A stretch of DNA of 64,000 bases from Mixophyes australis (Eukaryota; Chordata; Amphibia; Anura; Limnodynastidae). Shown in pieces: positions 45,959 through 57,902 of the stretch. Made by a program: the position numbers and the translations under genes. Within the stretch, counting starts at the first letter, position 1, and each line of letters starts with the position of its first letter. Location: assembly GCA_036250195.1 (NCBI GenBank), contig JAVHZZ010000002.1:68190205-68254204 (forward strand), given 5' to 3'. The notes under the pieces are model-generated. The model made no database searches. It worked only from the letters and a program-made list of their open reading frames with translations, and was not told where the DNA came from.

Positions 45959-48331
45959 TATATATATTGCTGTATGCTTCTTTAAATATAACGTAACTCG
46001 ATGAACCATACCCCAGTCCGTGGTAAAGATTTAAATTACCCATACTTATTCATAGACATTAGCAGCAGTTGTAGTTCCTTTAAAGCAGGTCTGTCCAACC
46101 TGCGGCCCTCCAGGTGTTGTGAAACTACAAGCCCCAGCATGCTTTGCCAGTAGACAACCGGTTGATAGCTGGAAGGGCATGCTGGAACTTGTAGTTTCAC
46201 AACACCTGGAGGGCCGCAGGTTGGACAGGCCTGCTTTAAAGTGTAGTGAAAAAAAATGCTTACTTAATAACTATTCCCCTGACTCGGACCATTACGACAT
46301 ACTGCAGCCCATCTCCCTGACAAGCAGTAATCATTACCTTACCTGAGCAGCTCATATTACCTGACCAGCTCATTGTCCCTCCTTATATGTAAATCAGAAG
46401 GACAATACCAGGCATACCCAAAATATTCCTTTTAAAGCAACCTCAAAAGGGTTGGCTTTAACATAGTAGGATACAGAGACAAGAACAATAACAGTTTGTG
46501 CCACATAAAAGCCCTTGGTGGGCTGCATTTTAGGCAACCTTAATCTTTACAGTACCACATGCTTCGCATGTTCAGCAGAAAAAGTGCCCCTGAGATGTCC
46601 CAGAGTAGGTCATAAGGATAACACTTGCGTGACATACTGCATACTGAAGTTGTACAGTATAAATAGATATAAAATACACACATTTTGATGGAAGGGAAAA
46701 GACAAATTATACCCCTGAGGAGAGCTTGTGCTTGCCCCAGCTGAGCTAATCACATTTACGATAGAAATTTATATGTTTAGAAACAAAAGAAGAAATCTTA
46801 CTGCATCATAGAGCGTTCTCAAGAAGTTTATCATATCTGTCAGTCCCTGCACCTTGGTTTCCAAGTCCACCTTGATCATGTATGCAGCATCTACATCCTG
46901 TAGCAGATCAATAGTCATTTCATTAATTTAGAATACATTTTAAATCTTCACATAGCTTATAATTTCAGCTGGTTTCTTTAAAGAAGGAACAAATACTTTT
47001 TTTTCAAACTGTAAAAGAAACAGGATTTATTTCACTAATCAAACATAACTTACCTTCTTAAGCACCACAAATTCATTTTCTGCTGCTGTGCGCTTATTAA
47101 TTTCATCTTCATATCTGCAGAAAAATGTTTTGAAATTCTTTTTCGTTAAGTGATTTTATATGGCATACATTGAGTTGAACAAAAATATCATTGTAAAGAA
47201 TATGTAAAACAAGGTTTGAGGCAGAAAACTTTCTAATAAGGAATATGTTAAAAGCATAATGCAAACATACTTTTTCTTGTAGTCTTCTACCAATTCTTGC
47301 ATGTTCTTTAGTTCACTCTCCAGACGGCTTCTCTCGCTTATTATACTGTCATGTTGTCTCTTCAGATTACTTATAAAAGCCTCAAAAAGAGGGTCTAAGC
47401 TGGGTTTTTTGGAGCCACCTTTTTGTCCTTGTTCTTGTAAAAGGTGCCATTTTGTCTCTAGTACTTGATTTTGCTGTTCCAGGAATCTAACCTATAAATA
47501 GAAAGGGAGGCATTTTAACTCTCAATGACGTCTCAAAAACGTTCAGTATACAGTGCAACAAAATTTCAGTTTAAGCATTGTCTGAGCCAAACAAAAGCTT
47601 AGACTTATATATTTTCTGTAGCAAACGTTAGCCCTCTAGCTTAAAATATAAAAAACTTAAAAAATTACATAATGTGACAGTATTAATGTTATATTATTCA
47701 TTGTTATATTTCTTACCTTATCAATGAAGCTAGCAAATTTGTTGTTCAGGGCTTTGATCTGTTCTCTTTCTTCAGTTTTTACTTTTTGAATGGCTGGATC
47801 TATTTCCACATTTAGTGGTTGCAAAAGGCTTTGGTTGATGGTGACCTGCTGGATTCCACCAGGTGGGCAAACAGGGAAGCCAAGGTCACCTCCAGGTCCA
47901 CCACCATATCCTCCAGCACCTCCACCATATCCTCCTGCTCCTCCACCGAACCCTCCAGCTCCTCCACCGAATCCTCCTGCACCTCCACCATATCCTCCAG
48001 CTCCTCCACCGAATCCTCCTGCACCTCCGCCGTATCCTCCTGCACCTCCACCGTATCCTCCTGCACCTCCACCGTATCCTCCTGCACCTCCGCTGTATCC
48101 TCCTGCACCTCCACCATGTCCTCCTGCACCCCCACCGAATCCTCCACCACCAGCACCATAGCTGCTTGTACTAATTGAAATTCTTTTACTTCCACCAAGG
48201 CTAATTAGACTTCGTGATCCAAAGCCACCTCCAGCACGAGAGCCACCACTTGATTTTCCTCCGCCAACTGAGCAAACACTAAAGCCCCTGCTTCCACCAC
48301 CACCACCAATACTCTGCTTTGGCCTTTGCAT
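43663..48331 (-). CDS. Type II keratin, complete nine-exon gene
   Basis: Exons on the minus strand are 48331-47717, 47491-47271, 47114-47054, 46897-46802, 45730-45566, 45041-44916, 44729-44509, 44133-44099 and 44006-43663. The lengths of 615, 221, 61, 96, 165, 126, 221, 35 and 344 match the conserved type II pattern in exons 2-8. The total is 1884 bases, 627 residues plus stop, with all junctions GT-AG and in frame. The Gly-rich head holds GGAGGY repeats. The rod opens [18 protein letters not shown] and closes [16 protein letters not shown]. The tail has GAGGGSGY repeats and ends [12 protein letters not shown]. Family knowledge: type II keratins pair with type I to form epithelial intermediate filaments in the cytoplasm, and Gly-rich ends are typical of epidermal types. 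The orthologue is not assigned. A second copy starts to the right. Confidence 0.95.
45896..45965. repeat. (TA)n microsatellite in keratin intron 4
   Basis: A TA run of about 65-70 bases with one interruption lies inside the intron between exons 5 and 4, and is likely length-variable. Confidence 0.95.
46078..46243. mobile_element. Foldback MITE, family F1 copy 2, in keratin intron 4
   Basis: Arms of about 55 bp (CTTTAAAGCAGGTCTGTCCA..., AACCTGCGGCCCTCCAGG, GTTGTGAAACTACAAGCCCC) enclose a loop of about 50 bp. The family also has a copy at 1727-1868. The arm core reads ACTACAAGCCCCAGCATGCT. Confidence 0.85.
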
Positions 48332-48424
48332 AATGGCTTTTTGCAGAATGAAGCTGAAAGGGAACAAAAGGAACAGATAAGATGAAGGAGAGTGGGCCCC
48401 TTTGCACTGAATGACAAAAGCCTC

Positions 48425-48434
48425 CCTTTTTATC
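48425..48434 (-). promoter_or_regulatory. Keratin A TATA box
   Basis: GATAAAAAGG on the minus strand lies about 95-105 bases upstream of ATG 48331, a fitting distance for a keratin promoter with a short 5'UTR. Confidence 0.65.
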
Positions 48435-48639
48435 TGTTTGAAGAGTTGGGCTTGGTTGCAAGGGTGGCAGGATAACAGTTTAATGCAATAGTGGGTTTGG
48501 CAAAGCTGGCAGCCACCCATCAATCCTCTAAACTGATCACACCTATGGGAAATATTGCTTTGCTTGCACTGATTAATTCCACTAATCTGTCTCAATGTGC
48601 CTAGTTGTGACAAAGTTAATACATCAAAAATCATTGTAT

Positions 48640-50150
48640 ATACAATGTGTCCTATTTTATTTCTATGTGCTATATTAAAAAAAGCCTTTAGGCTTTTATT
48701 TCCATTTTCACACGATCATTAGAACACATTAACATTTGCTGTGTGATTTTAACATATGCATGAACTTAATTATTAAAAAAAAATCTGCACATACTTGCTC
48801 ATGAGATTATTGTTTGTTGACTGCAGATTGCTGTAAACTGTCTATGTAAAAACTGACATAAATATATTTTTTACCTTAGAAAAAATGATTTATTTGTTAC
48901 TTACATGTGTTTTCGTGTACCGGAGTAAGCCGATCCTATCAGTACACAATACTAGACAAAATCTATTTGTATACAAAAATGCAATTAACACGAGTGAACA
49001 GTTCAGTCTTTATGGGGGTGATGTCACTCAAAATATTACCATTGTTTGAACTGTACCTTCATACAAAGAAAATGCTTCTTTACAATTATTATAAAACAGT
49101 ATTCATTGATGAGAACAACAAACTTTAAGAAAACATGACTCATCTGTTCAGAACCAGGAATTCATTGAAACATGGAATTCTCCAGCAGAAAGGAATTGTG
49201 GGAGAAGCCATACCAAGGAGCACATTTCTACTTTGTTGCAGTCTAAGAAAAACAAAAGTTATAGAAACAAAATTTGATGATGGATTACCACTAAATGGGG
49301 CTCTGAGCAGATCAGCAGATTTCAAATTCACACCTCCGGTCTCCTTCATTCCTCCTACACACCATACTAGGAATGCCCCTCATAATAAGTGCCCGATTAT
49401 ATACAAGTCAGTCAAAGGTGGCCACATGATTTTATTCCAGCCAGAACTATCCATATGATTATACAGTAGTCAGAAGTGTTCTTATCATTAAATACCAGTC
49501 ACAGGTGCATAAGACGTGCCTTCCTTATCTGTACTTCTGGTCTGCATTGACAGATTGGTCACTTTGGAATGGGAATCACTCTGGTTGGTGTAAGCTTGTT
49601 TACTGAACACACCTGAGGTGTAAAGGATAGTAGGATCATTTTAGAAAACAATAAAGCTGATAGTCAGACCTCCAATATTTGCTGAGCCCCAGGCTCCTGC
49701 CTAGGTTGCATGTCAGGTATTCCAACACTGCATCTGCTAAATGTCTGTTAAAAGTAATTACTACTCATTCAGTAATATATATATTTGCAATGTTATACTG
49801 TAGTTGGCAGATAAAGCAGGTTGGAATGAAAAGGCAGAACAATGAAAGATAAACACCTTTTCATTAAGATAAAAATCTAAAACTTGCATTTTGACTGTAT
49901 GTTAATTTTTATGTCAATTCCAGTCCCACGTGGCGCGGAATCTGCATCACTGTGTTTTGTATCGATGTATATTGCACCTGTCTGGCTGCAGACCATTACA
50001 CTTGTGTAAAGCACGTGTGTTATTACCCTTTGCGTCTATGTATTCATATTTACTCTTTATACACTTATACCTTTATAACCTATTACATTTATATTAACCT
50101 TTATTAACCTATAATTGTGAATTAATCAGAAGGGAGTTAACTATAGGTAA
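48640..50150. other. Keratin upstream intergenic region
   Basis: AT-rich. An ORF at 49135-49458 has no recognisable domain. No repeats or RNA genes were noticed. Confidence 0.4.
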
Positions 50151-50416
50151 AGCTCTGCCCCTTTATGCTAATGTCTTCGGTATCTCGTACATTTCCCCGC
50201 AAATGTCGCTGCAGTGTGTACGGAATTTAAATCATTGTTCACGACAACATGGCTGTAAAAAGTCGCTAACGGGACGTCCGCTCATCCCTTTCTCGTCCTA
50301 AACAAGGCTAGTGTGTATGCAGTCCATGGACCGAGCGATCAGACCATCGATCGCATGTAAAACTGCTCGGCATAAAAAGTTGGTCGAAATTTCTGTAGTG
50401 TGTACCCAGCTTTGGA
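50151..50416. mobile_element. Possible DNA-transposon fragment
   Basis: It starts TAAAGCTCTGCCCC and ends TGTGTACCCAGCTTT, a weak inverted pair, with internal CpG-rich palindromes (GATCAGACCATCGATC). The assignment is tentative. Confidence 0.3.
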
Positions 50417-50810
50417 AATTATATAGAGAACAAGTGCCAAGCGACACAACCAATGTCTAGTTTGGCCATGTGGGTGGCCAAATTGGTCAAGAGCCAGCCA
50501 TTCAGCGGTTCCAAACCACATGGATGCCTGTTAGTGCATTTGGAAAATGACCACATGCACAAGCAGATCTACCACCTGGATTTACAGTTATACCCGATAG
50601 TCATCCAGTTATTAATTTTGGATTGTGATGTGGCTAGTTTTGAGAGAGTGTTATGTGGATTTTTGGGGACATTTTTGCTATAGCACCCACTGCCCCTTCA
50701 AACACACATGGACACGTATCTATAGAGCTAAATTGTACCAACCTCCACAATGTTCCTTCTTTAATAAAGGAAAATGTATTTACCTCTTAATTTTAACAAA
50801 TCAGTACACC

Positions 50811-51008
50811 TGGGGGTAAATGTATCAAGCTGCGAGTTTGCAACTCCAGCGATTTTCTCAGGAGAGTTGAAACTCGCCGATGTATGAAGCTGAGATTTCA
50901 TGCAAAATCGCCAGAGTTCTGCTTCTGTCAAAATCGCTACTTGCTACCCGCGATTTGCTGCGATTTAAACACGCTGGCAAACTCGCAGTTTGATACATCT
51001 ACCCCCTG
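50811..51008. mobile_element. MITE with about 29-bp terminal inverted repeats
   Basis: The ends GGGGGTAAATGTATCAAGCT and its near complement AGTTTGATACATCTACCCCC are joined to GCGAGTTTGC/GCAAACTCGC. The interior holds several GCGATTT motifs. There is no ORF. The target duplication is unclear. Confidence 0.8.
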
Positions 51009-51261
51009 GTCTTTTATTAACTGCAGACAAATCCACAGATCTGCCTAAATCACTCTTATGTCCTTGAAGACCATGTCATTTTCCAACATGATACACCTGT
51101 TCCAGCTGCCATAAAACATGACTTTTGTCAAGTATGCTATAAATAATTAAAAATAAAAGTAAAAACAAGATAATGAATTATAAATTATCTATGGAAACTT
51201 AATAAAACAAAAGTAAAAAATGTGATAACATAATGAAGCATTGGACAACAGGCTGAAGGCC

Positions 51262-51366
51262 ATAGTTCATTAAGGAACTTAAATTAAGAAACTTCTTATT
51301 TAAGTCTCCTGGACAAAACCATGTTACAATGCAAGGGGTGACAATTAGTTTTCTGTTTTGCCATAA
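51262..51366. mobile_element. MITE fragment, GGGCCTGATTCATTA family
   Basis: Matches the left 100 bp of the MITE at 37676 (TTCATTAAGGAACTTAAATT, CTCCTGGACAAAACCATGTT). The hairpin half is missing. Confidence 0.65.
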
Positions 51367-51923
51367 AAATTAGAAATAGACTCTCATGTGCGCATGTAGG
51401 GGGGTTTCCAGTGGCCTTGCAATATGTCAAGGAGCGTTAGGAAAAGGATATGTCAAAATGCAAGCTCTAAATTTAATCTTTTCCTTCCCCATCTTATATA
51501 CCTCACTATATACCCACTTAATCTATATTGTATGGCCAGCTCTGCTTTGGGAATTTTAGAAAATGGGAAGGGCTTGCACTGATTATAAAGACACTGCTGA
51601 TTGAAGGAGCAAGGTCTGTACCTGGGGTGAGTAATATCTTATATGGAGAGTTCCTGGTGATGGGATCCCTATAGTTCCATTACTTTAAGGAAGGGATTTT
51701 AGAAAGAGTGTATATTTTGGCTGGGGTATTATATAGGATGTAAAAAAATATGTATTTGTTCTTGCATAAAAGGCACTTCATCAGACCAAATTTGCATGGC
51801 CCAATTATCACATACTAAATGTAGGAAGTACTCCCTTAGTTCTGCCTATAGCAAACAGTAGTACTCTAGGAAAACATGAGTGAGCCAGAGATTTGTAGCA
51901 ACTAGAGAGAGGCTATAGGGTAA

Positions 51924-52134
51924 AATCATCATCACCATTTATTTATATAGCGCCACTGATTACGCAGCACTGTACAGAGAACTCATTCCCATCAGTCCCT
52001 GCCCCATTGGAGCTTACAGTCTAAATTCCCTAACATACACTCAAACAGATAGAGAGAGAGAGAGAGATAGAGAGAGAGACTAGGGTCATATTTTGATAGC
52101 AGCCAATTAACCTACTAGTATGTTTTTGGAATAC
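51924..52134 (-). mobile_element. Non-LTR element 3' tail, family T copy 2
   Basis: Same family and orientation as 32001-32345. It has an (ATC)n start on the plus strand, TATATAGCGCCACTGATT, an (AGAG)n patch, and is cut at TGTTTTTGGA by the MITE that follows. Confidence 0.7.
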
Positions 52135-52588
52135 AGCCAGCCAGCGCCGGTGCTAGGGTCCTTGGCGCACTAGGCACAGTTTACAAATCGCCCCCCCCCC
52201 CTTTAAAAATCGCCCCCCCCCTCTTTAAAAATCGCCGCTCCCTCCCTTTAAAAATCGCCGCTGCGCTTCCCTCCCCACCCCTCCCCATGTCTATCTTTAA
52301 CTTACCTGCATGAAGCTGCTCCTCTCTGCTCTGTCTTCTCCCCTCCACTCACAGACACTGTCGGGCCGTGATGATGACATCATCACAGCCTGTCACTGTC
52401 AGTGAGCGGAGGGGAGAAGACAGAGCAGAGAGGAGCAGCTTCATGCAGGTAAGATTCAATAGCCCCTTCCCTCCTCTCCTCCCCGTGGATTTCACTTTTT
52501 TTTTTATTTCGAGGCGCCCTGCAGAGCCCGGCGCCCTAGGCAATTGCCTAACCTTGCCTAATGGGAGCGCCAGGCCTGCAGCCAGCCA
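52135..52588. mobile_element. Palindromic MITE with perfect inner hairpin
   Basis: An imperfect outer pair (CCAGCGCCGGTGCTAGGG ... GGGAGCGCCAGGC) encloses an inner hairpin of about 46-bp arms (about 52303-52350 and 52408-52454, with GCATGAAGCTGCTCCTCTCT and complement). A repeated AAAAATCGCC block lies at 52187-52260. No ORF of its own. Confidence 0.75.
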
Positions 52589-52986
52589 TGACATACAGAA
52601 TCAGGCTGTTTCCACTAAACAGACAAATTGCCTGGGAAATGCTGGGAATAATGTAAACTATTACTATACTAGTAGAAGTTACTCTTTGGTTAGCTGCTTC
52701 AGGTTGTTTCAGTCTGCTGCCTTGAATTGGGATGTCTCGCCAAAATCGGGACAGTTGGTAGGTATGAATAAGATGCACAGGGGACATTTTTGTTTGGAAG
52801 GGAATAGTTCACAGAGTACAACCACTCACTCATGTCTGGGGCCTTGGAGAGGGGCCACATTCTAGTGATACACATTCATAGTACAGAGTTTCACAGAGAC
52901 AGGCAGGTGTTTGTGTGAACGTGTTGAGCACCATAATGAAAACTGGTTTCTAAACTATATATATATATATTTTGATAGAAACACTG

Positions 52987-55074
52987 TGTCACGGGCACTA
53001 GGAGTCTTTACCCAGGGATCACCGGGTGGTAGGCATACCAGAGCAATGTAGATGGTAATAGGGTACTCTGGTAGCTGGGTGATCACGGAACAGGAAATGG
53101 TAACTGATGAGATGCTCAGGAAAGTCTATGACTAGCAGCACTGGTAATGTGGAGGTAATAATACACGAGGAACTGTATGGACAAGGGCACGTGAAGGTAG
53201 TCAGTGGTCTGCGATAGCAAGTTGTACCACTGCTATAGTGAGGAGGAATGTCCAACAGAGACAAGGAGGTGATGAGAGTCAGCGGTCTGCGGATAGCAAG
53301 TTGTACCGCTGTCTGAGTGAAGGAATGGAATCCAAGTGGAGGTATCCGGGTAGTCAGTGGTCTGCGGTAGCAAGTTGTACCACTGCTATGTGAAAGGATA
53401 CTGGAACAGGTGATACAGGAAACAGGGATCAGTGGTCTGTCATGAGCAAGTTGTACCACTGAATATATATGTGAGGAGCTGCACGGGGAGGGACTGCAAC
53501 ACAGGATATACACAGGCACCTTATACACGATCCACAGTAATATGCACAATATATATATATAAATGACTGAGCAGGTCTGCAAATCTAGAAAGTCACTTGA
53601 AGTAGTCCAGCACAAGATAACACAGTCAATGATGGCAAAAGACTCAGCGGATAGCAGACTCCAGAGAGAACCAAACACAGTCCAGCAAGATATGCAATAC
53701 ACCAGCACAGTCAATGAGAAGTATGCATACCGTGGTTCAGAAGCAGGCAGTCAGATAGGAGTGCAGCGATACCTGAGCGGCCGGAGGCCGACTGGATGAG
53801 AAGTCCCTGGATGGATGAGGCAGCGGACTAGTAGGTGCAGCGCACAGGTAAGTAAACCAACAGGGACACGAATCCACAGGAATCAATAACACGTGGAACT
53901 GGACTCAAAGAGGACCCAGGAGAATGGAGATGATCCAGCAGAGGAGTAGTTGTTGAGATACGAATCCAACGCTGACAGGAGGGTAGAGACCAGCGGAACA
54001 CGTGAAGGCGTGGAGAGCGGATCAGCAGGAGATGGACGATAGCGCTGACAGCAGCAGCAGCAGGACTCTGCGCCCACGGAGGTAACCAGGGGCAACCAAC
54101 AGGACCCACGGTGATGGAAAACAGGATGGCAGAGTAGACCAGGAGCTGTAGATCCAGAAGTGTAGCGGATGGCAACGTGAGCAGTAGACTGGGAACACAG
54201 GAGAGCTGAGATGAGGCGGCAATGCACAGGGGCAGCGGATAGGAATCAGCTAACAGTCACGATGATGAACACAGGCGAGTTGCAAGCTGGAGACTGTAGT
54301 GCACGGAGGCAGCGGATAGGAATCAGCTAACAGTCACGATGATGAACACAGGCGAGTTGCAAGCTGGAGACTGTAGTGCACGGAGGCAGCGGATAGGAAT
54401 CAGCTAACAGTCACGATGATGAACACAGGCGAGTTGCAAGCTGGAGACTGTAGTGCACGGAGGCAGCAGATAGGAATCAGCTCAGGAACTTGATGATGAT
54501 CAGGTGAGTGGATGTGAAGTGAAGGCTGGAGTGCACGGAGGCAGCAGATAGGAATCAGCAAACAGCCACAATGATAATAATAGCGTTGAAGTGATTTAGA
54601 AGACTGTAGTGCACGGAGGCAGCGGATAGGAATCAGCAAACAGTCACAACGATGTATAATAGCGGTGAAGTGGTTTTAGAAGACTGTAGTGCACGGAGGC
54701 AGCGGATAGGAATCAGCAAACAGTCACGATGATACAGTTGATGGTAGAAGTGGTATGGGAACCACAGTAGTAGAAGTGGTTTGGAAACCACAGAGATAGA
54801 AGTGGTTTGGAAACCACAGGAATCAGCAGCGCTGAATACACGAGGAATACAGGAACGCCTTCAGAGACTCATGGGGAATGAGACTCCAAGATCAGGCAAC
54901 GTGGTGTTGACCACAGGTGCTTAATATAGGGAGTGTTGCCTGATCTGCCAATTGAGTTAAAGGGACATACACTGAAGTATAGGAAAGGGCTGCGCATGCG
55001 CAGACCCTCAGGATGGCGGACGGCCACGGTTCCTAAATGTCCGAGAAGAGGCACTCACGGTCCGGTGAGTGACA
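52987..55074 (-). mobile_element. Solo LTR of the chromovirus family
   Basis: On the minus strand it runs TGTCACTCACCGG...GTGCCCGTGACA like the LTRs at 15378 and 19220. A 5-bp target duplication CACTG flanks it (52982-52986 and 55075-55079). Length is 2088 bp, longer than either other LTR because its minisatellite (54232-54735) has seven units of 77-80 bp. The four hairpin modules are at 53202-53232, 53280-53311, 53355-53385 and 53430-53461. The interior was lost by LTR recombination. The long ORF at 53019-53714 is a chance frame through it. Confidence 0.92.
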
Positions 55075-55194
55075 CACTGGGGAAGTGGTTAATGGCAGGT
55101 ATATATTATGATATGGTAATTGGTATATCTGCGCAGGTCAACTGAAGGCAGCCCTCTGTACACACACACACAATCCACATATAATGTGCAACAA

Positions 55195-56060
55195 ATAATT
55201 TAAACAATAACTAATGGTGACAGAGCTGGCGCTCACAGTTCTCAAAAGTTAGTCTTATAGTACTGTGTATATCTTCTTTCAAATTAGACGTATATCCTCC
55301 AAAGGTTCCAATAATTGGTGGTAGTGCAAATAAATTTCAGATCTCTGATATTCCCTCTCCACGAATATGATGTAATATATGATTTCATAATAGACTAGAT
55401 GTCCCAGGGATCTGGTGAAAGTAGATAATTAAAATACACACACCACGTGATGAAGGTTATCGATCCCCTATGGGGTGCACACTTACAAGATTTCAATCTT
55501 GAACCACACAGATCAATATATGGACATAGATGTCCTCCTCCAATTATGTCTTCTTACCGGATCCTCTCAAATCGATACTCAAAAAGAGAAGTAAAAGGAC
55601 TAATAGTACATTATCTCCCATAAAAGATATTTTATTGCACCAAAGTAAACATAAAAACAATGTATAAAAAAACTTCCAACATATCCAGATCGTACAGAGA
55701 CACCAGTGAAGCTGGACTCTTACCGAATCTCAGATGGAACAGCGCATGTAAGGAGAACGTTAATCCCATCCACACGGTCGGGTAGCCGGCTCACTCCTTG
55801 CAAGTAGTAGAGATCCAGAATCAGTACAGATTAACCAGCGTGTCCGTGCGTCCGGACATCCGCTCCTTTCCTGCCGACGCGTTTCAATTTATCAAAATCT
55901 TTATCAAGGCATAAGGGCAGACATGAACATAAGGGCATATAAAGTCCCTTCATCCAATAGAAACCCATGGAATTAACATACAGTATCCATAGTAACCAGA
56001 GCTTCATATAACTAAACACATTTTCGACCAACATAATATCAAAGTAATTAACCTAAGGGG
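55195..56060 (-). mobile_element. Penelope-like 3' region, second type
   Basis: No ORF. GACGCGTTTC at 55876 is followed by AAAATCTTTATCAAGGC, the module seen at 7398 and 58552. The start resembles the others (GGCGCTCACAGTTCTC). The assignment rests on this shared module. Confidence 0.45.
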
Positions 56061-57720
56061 TTATGTCCTATCACATTAACCCCCTAAAACGTGTGTCTTT
56101 CTAAAGTCCGAGATAAAACTTAACAAAAATCGGACTACAACTCACACAGCAGGTTTCAAAAAATGGAACACAAATATTTGTGACTTCCATATCTTCTTAA
56201 TAAAGTGCATCAGTGTAATCATACGTGAACATAGATTCAGTTTCTGTACAAGAAAAATAGTCCAAATAACGGACTTCACATACTGTAACATCTTATCAGT
56301 GAATGCAGGGTATAAATATAGCCTACCCTAGTGTCAAAAACACCATATGTAGCTCCTATCAAAAATTTACATATAAAATATATAAACATATAACATACAG
56401 TGATCACAACATTTAATATCGTGAAATGTGTTAAAAAATAAGCCCTATTTCCAGAGGGGTAAGCACTAGACTGTAAAAATATAAAAATCATGTAAAAAAA
56501 TATATAAAATAATAGATCCATCCTGACTATATTTGGACTATAAGGATAGCCATAAGTATATCAACGGTTATGAAGAATATCCCTGTTTAGCATCACCTAC
56601 TGGTAACAGCGCACATAACCTCCTAACATCCATGATCATAATATTGTTCCCATGAGATATATAATTACAACCTCACGGTACCATATACAACAAAAAAATT
56701 CAAGTGTAATCAAAGGACTGAACATATAACAGGAAGATGAGGATGTAACAGATATACATATATTGTGCACCAGTACTTTGAACACCAAGTTATTGCTTGT
56801 GTCAAATGCTAATATTTATAGGTATAAAACATATAATGTCCATAATGACATATCCATATCGAAAAACTTATTATGAAAAAACTCTTAATTGAAGGGATGC
56901 AGACTTCACATAAAATAAAAAAATCATATATAAGAATAATACTCCTATGTGTATTACTCTGGAACATGTACCATGCCTTATCCAATATATATACATCCAA
57001 CATAATGGCAGGTATATATGTTTTAGGTTTCTGTCCTATGTGTTTTAAAACCCGAAGGAGATTGATTGTGCTTCGGGAAAGAGCTACCCAAATATCGGTC
57101 CAGCTTCAGTAAGGGTTATGAATGTTAAAAGAAGGGTGGGATACATTCAGGCTCATTCCAAGTCTTCCAACCTGCTAGCCAGTTGCTGGCTAAATTTAGA
57201 GTTGCATCTGGGAGGTGTAGTTAAAAGGGTGTGAGATTTATGATTATGTTTTGTTTCTTTTTTACGCTGCTAAATGAAACTAGCTGCGACTACTTGTACC
57301 AAGGCATTGGACTGGTGTGCTATTACAAGTCTGATGTATGGGAGGTGCTGCTGTTTACCCCAGGAAAACGGCAATGCTAACCTAATCTTGCGACACATGG
57401 TGGAGAATGCAAACATTGCACTTCAAATGCAGCCATAAAAGAAAAACTATGTGAAAAATATTAAGTGACAGACACCCATTTTTTGAAGAGACTGTTATAT
57501 AGAAAAATCCTATGAACCCTAATGCGGGTCATCGTCAGCTGATTAAGGAAGCTACATTCTGCCCTTCCTCTGCAATAAGAGGTAATATGGAGGACATAAT
57601 TAAGGCCTTGCAACAGGCTACCCTACACAACAGGAAGCTACCTGGGTGCAGCATTTAGCCATTGAGTAGGCCTGGAGGCAACAGCAATCAGATGTTGAGG
57701 AAATCTGGAGTTAACAGCAA
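56061..57720. other. AT-rich, no gene
   Basis: Short AT-rich repeats (ATATAACATA-like) are present, with no supported ORF. It may extend the PLE-like block to about 57000. Confidence 0.35.
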
Positions 57721-57902
57721 TCATCATCATCGTCATCATCATCATCATCATCAGCTATTTATATATCGCCACTAATTCCGCAGCACTGTACAGAGAACTC
57801 ACACACATTAGTCTCTGCCCCATTGGAGCTCACAGTGTAAATTCCCTAACATTCACACACACAGACAGAGAGAAAGAGAGACTAGGGTCAATTTGATAGC
57901 AT
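57721..57902 (-). mobile_element. Non-LTR element 3' tail, family T copy 3, with (ATC)n
   Basis: Begins with a run of about ten ATC/GTC triplets, then TATATCGCCACTAATTCCGC and the family sequence up to TTGATAGCA, where the PLE 3' end abuts it. Confidence 0.75.

Noticed and set aside
47790..48178. Proline-, serine- or histidine-rich ORFs on the plus strand opposite keratin exon 1
   Set aside because: They are antisense frames of the Gly-rich repeats and lie over a well-supported exon.
49135..49458. 107-codon ORF upstream of keratin A
   Set aside because: No domain, no splice or promoter context, and composition typical of chance ORFs.
53019..53714. 231-codon minus-strand ORF
   Set aside because: It runs through the solo LTR, matches LTR hairpin and leader sequence, and has no protein domain.
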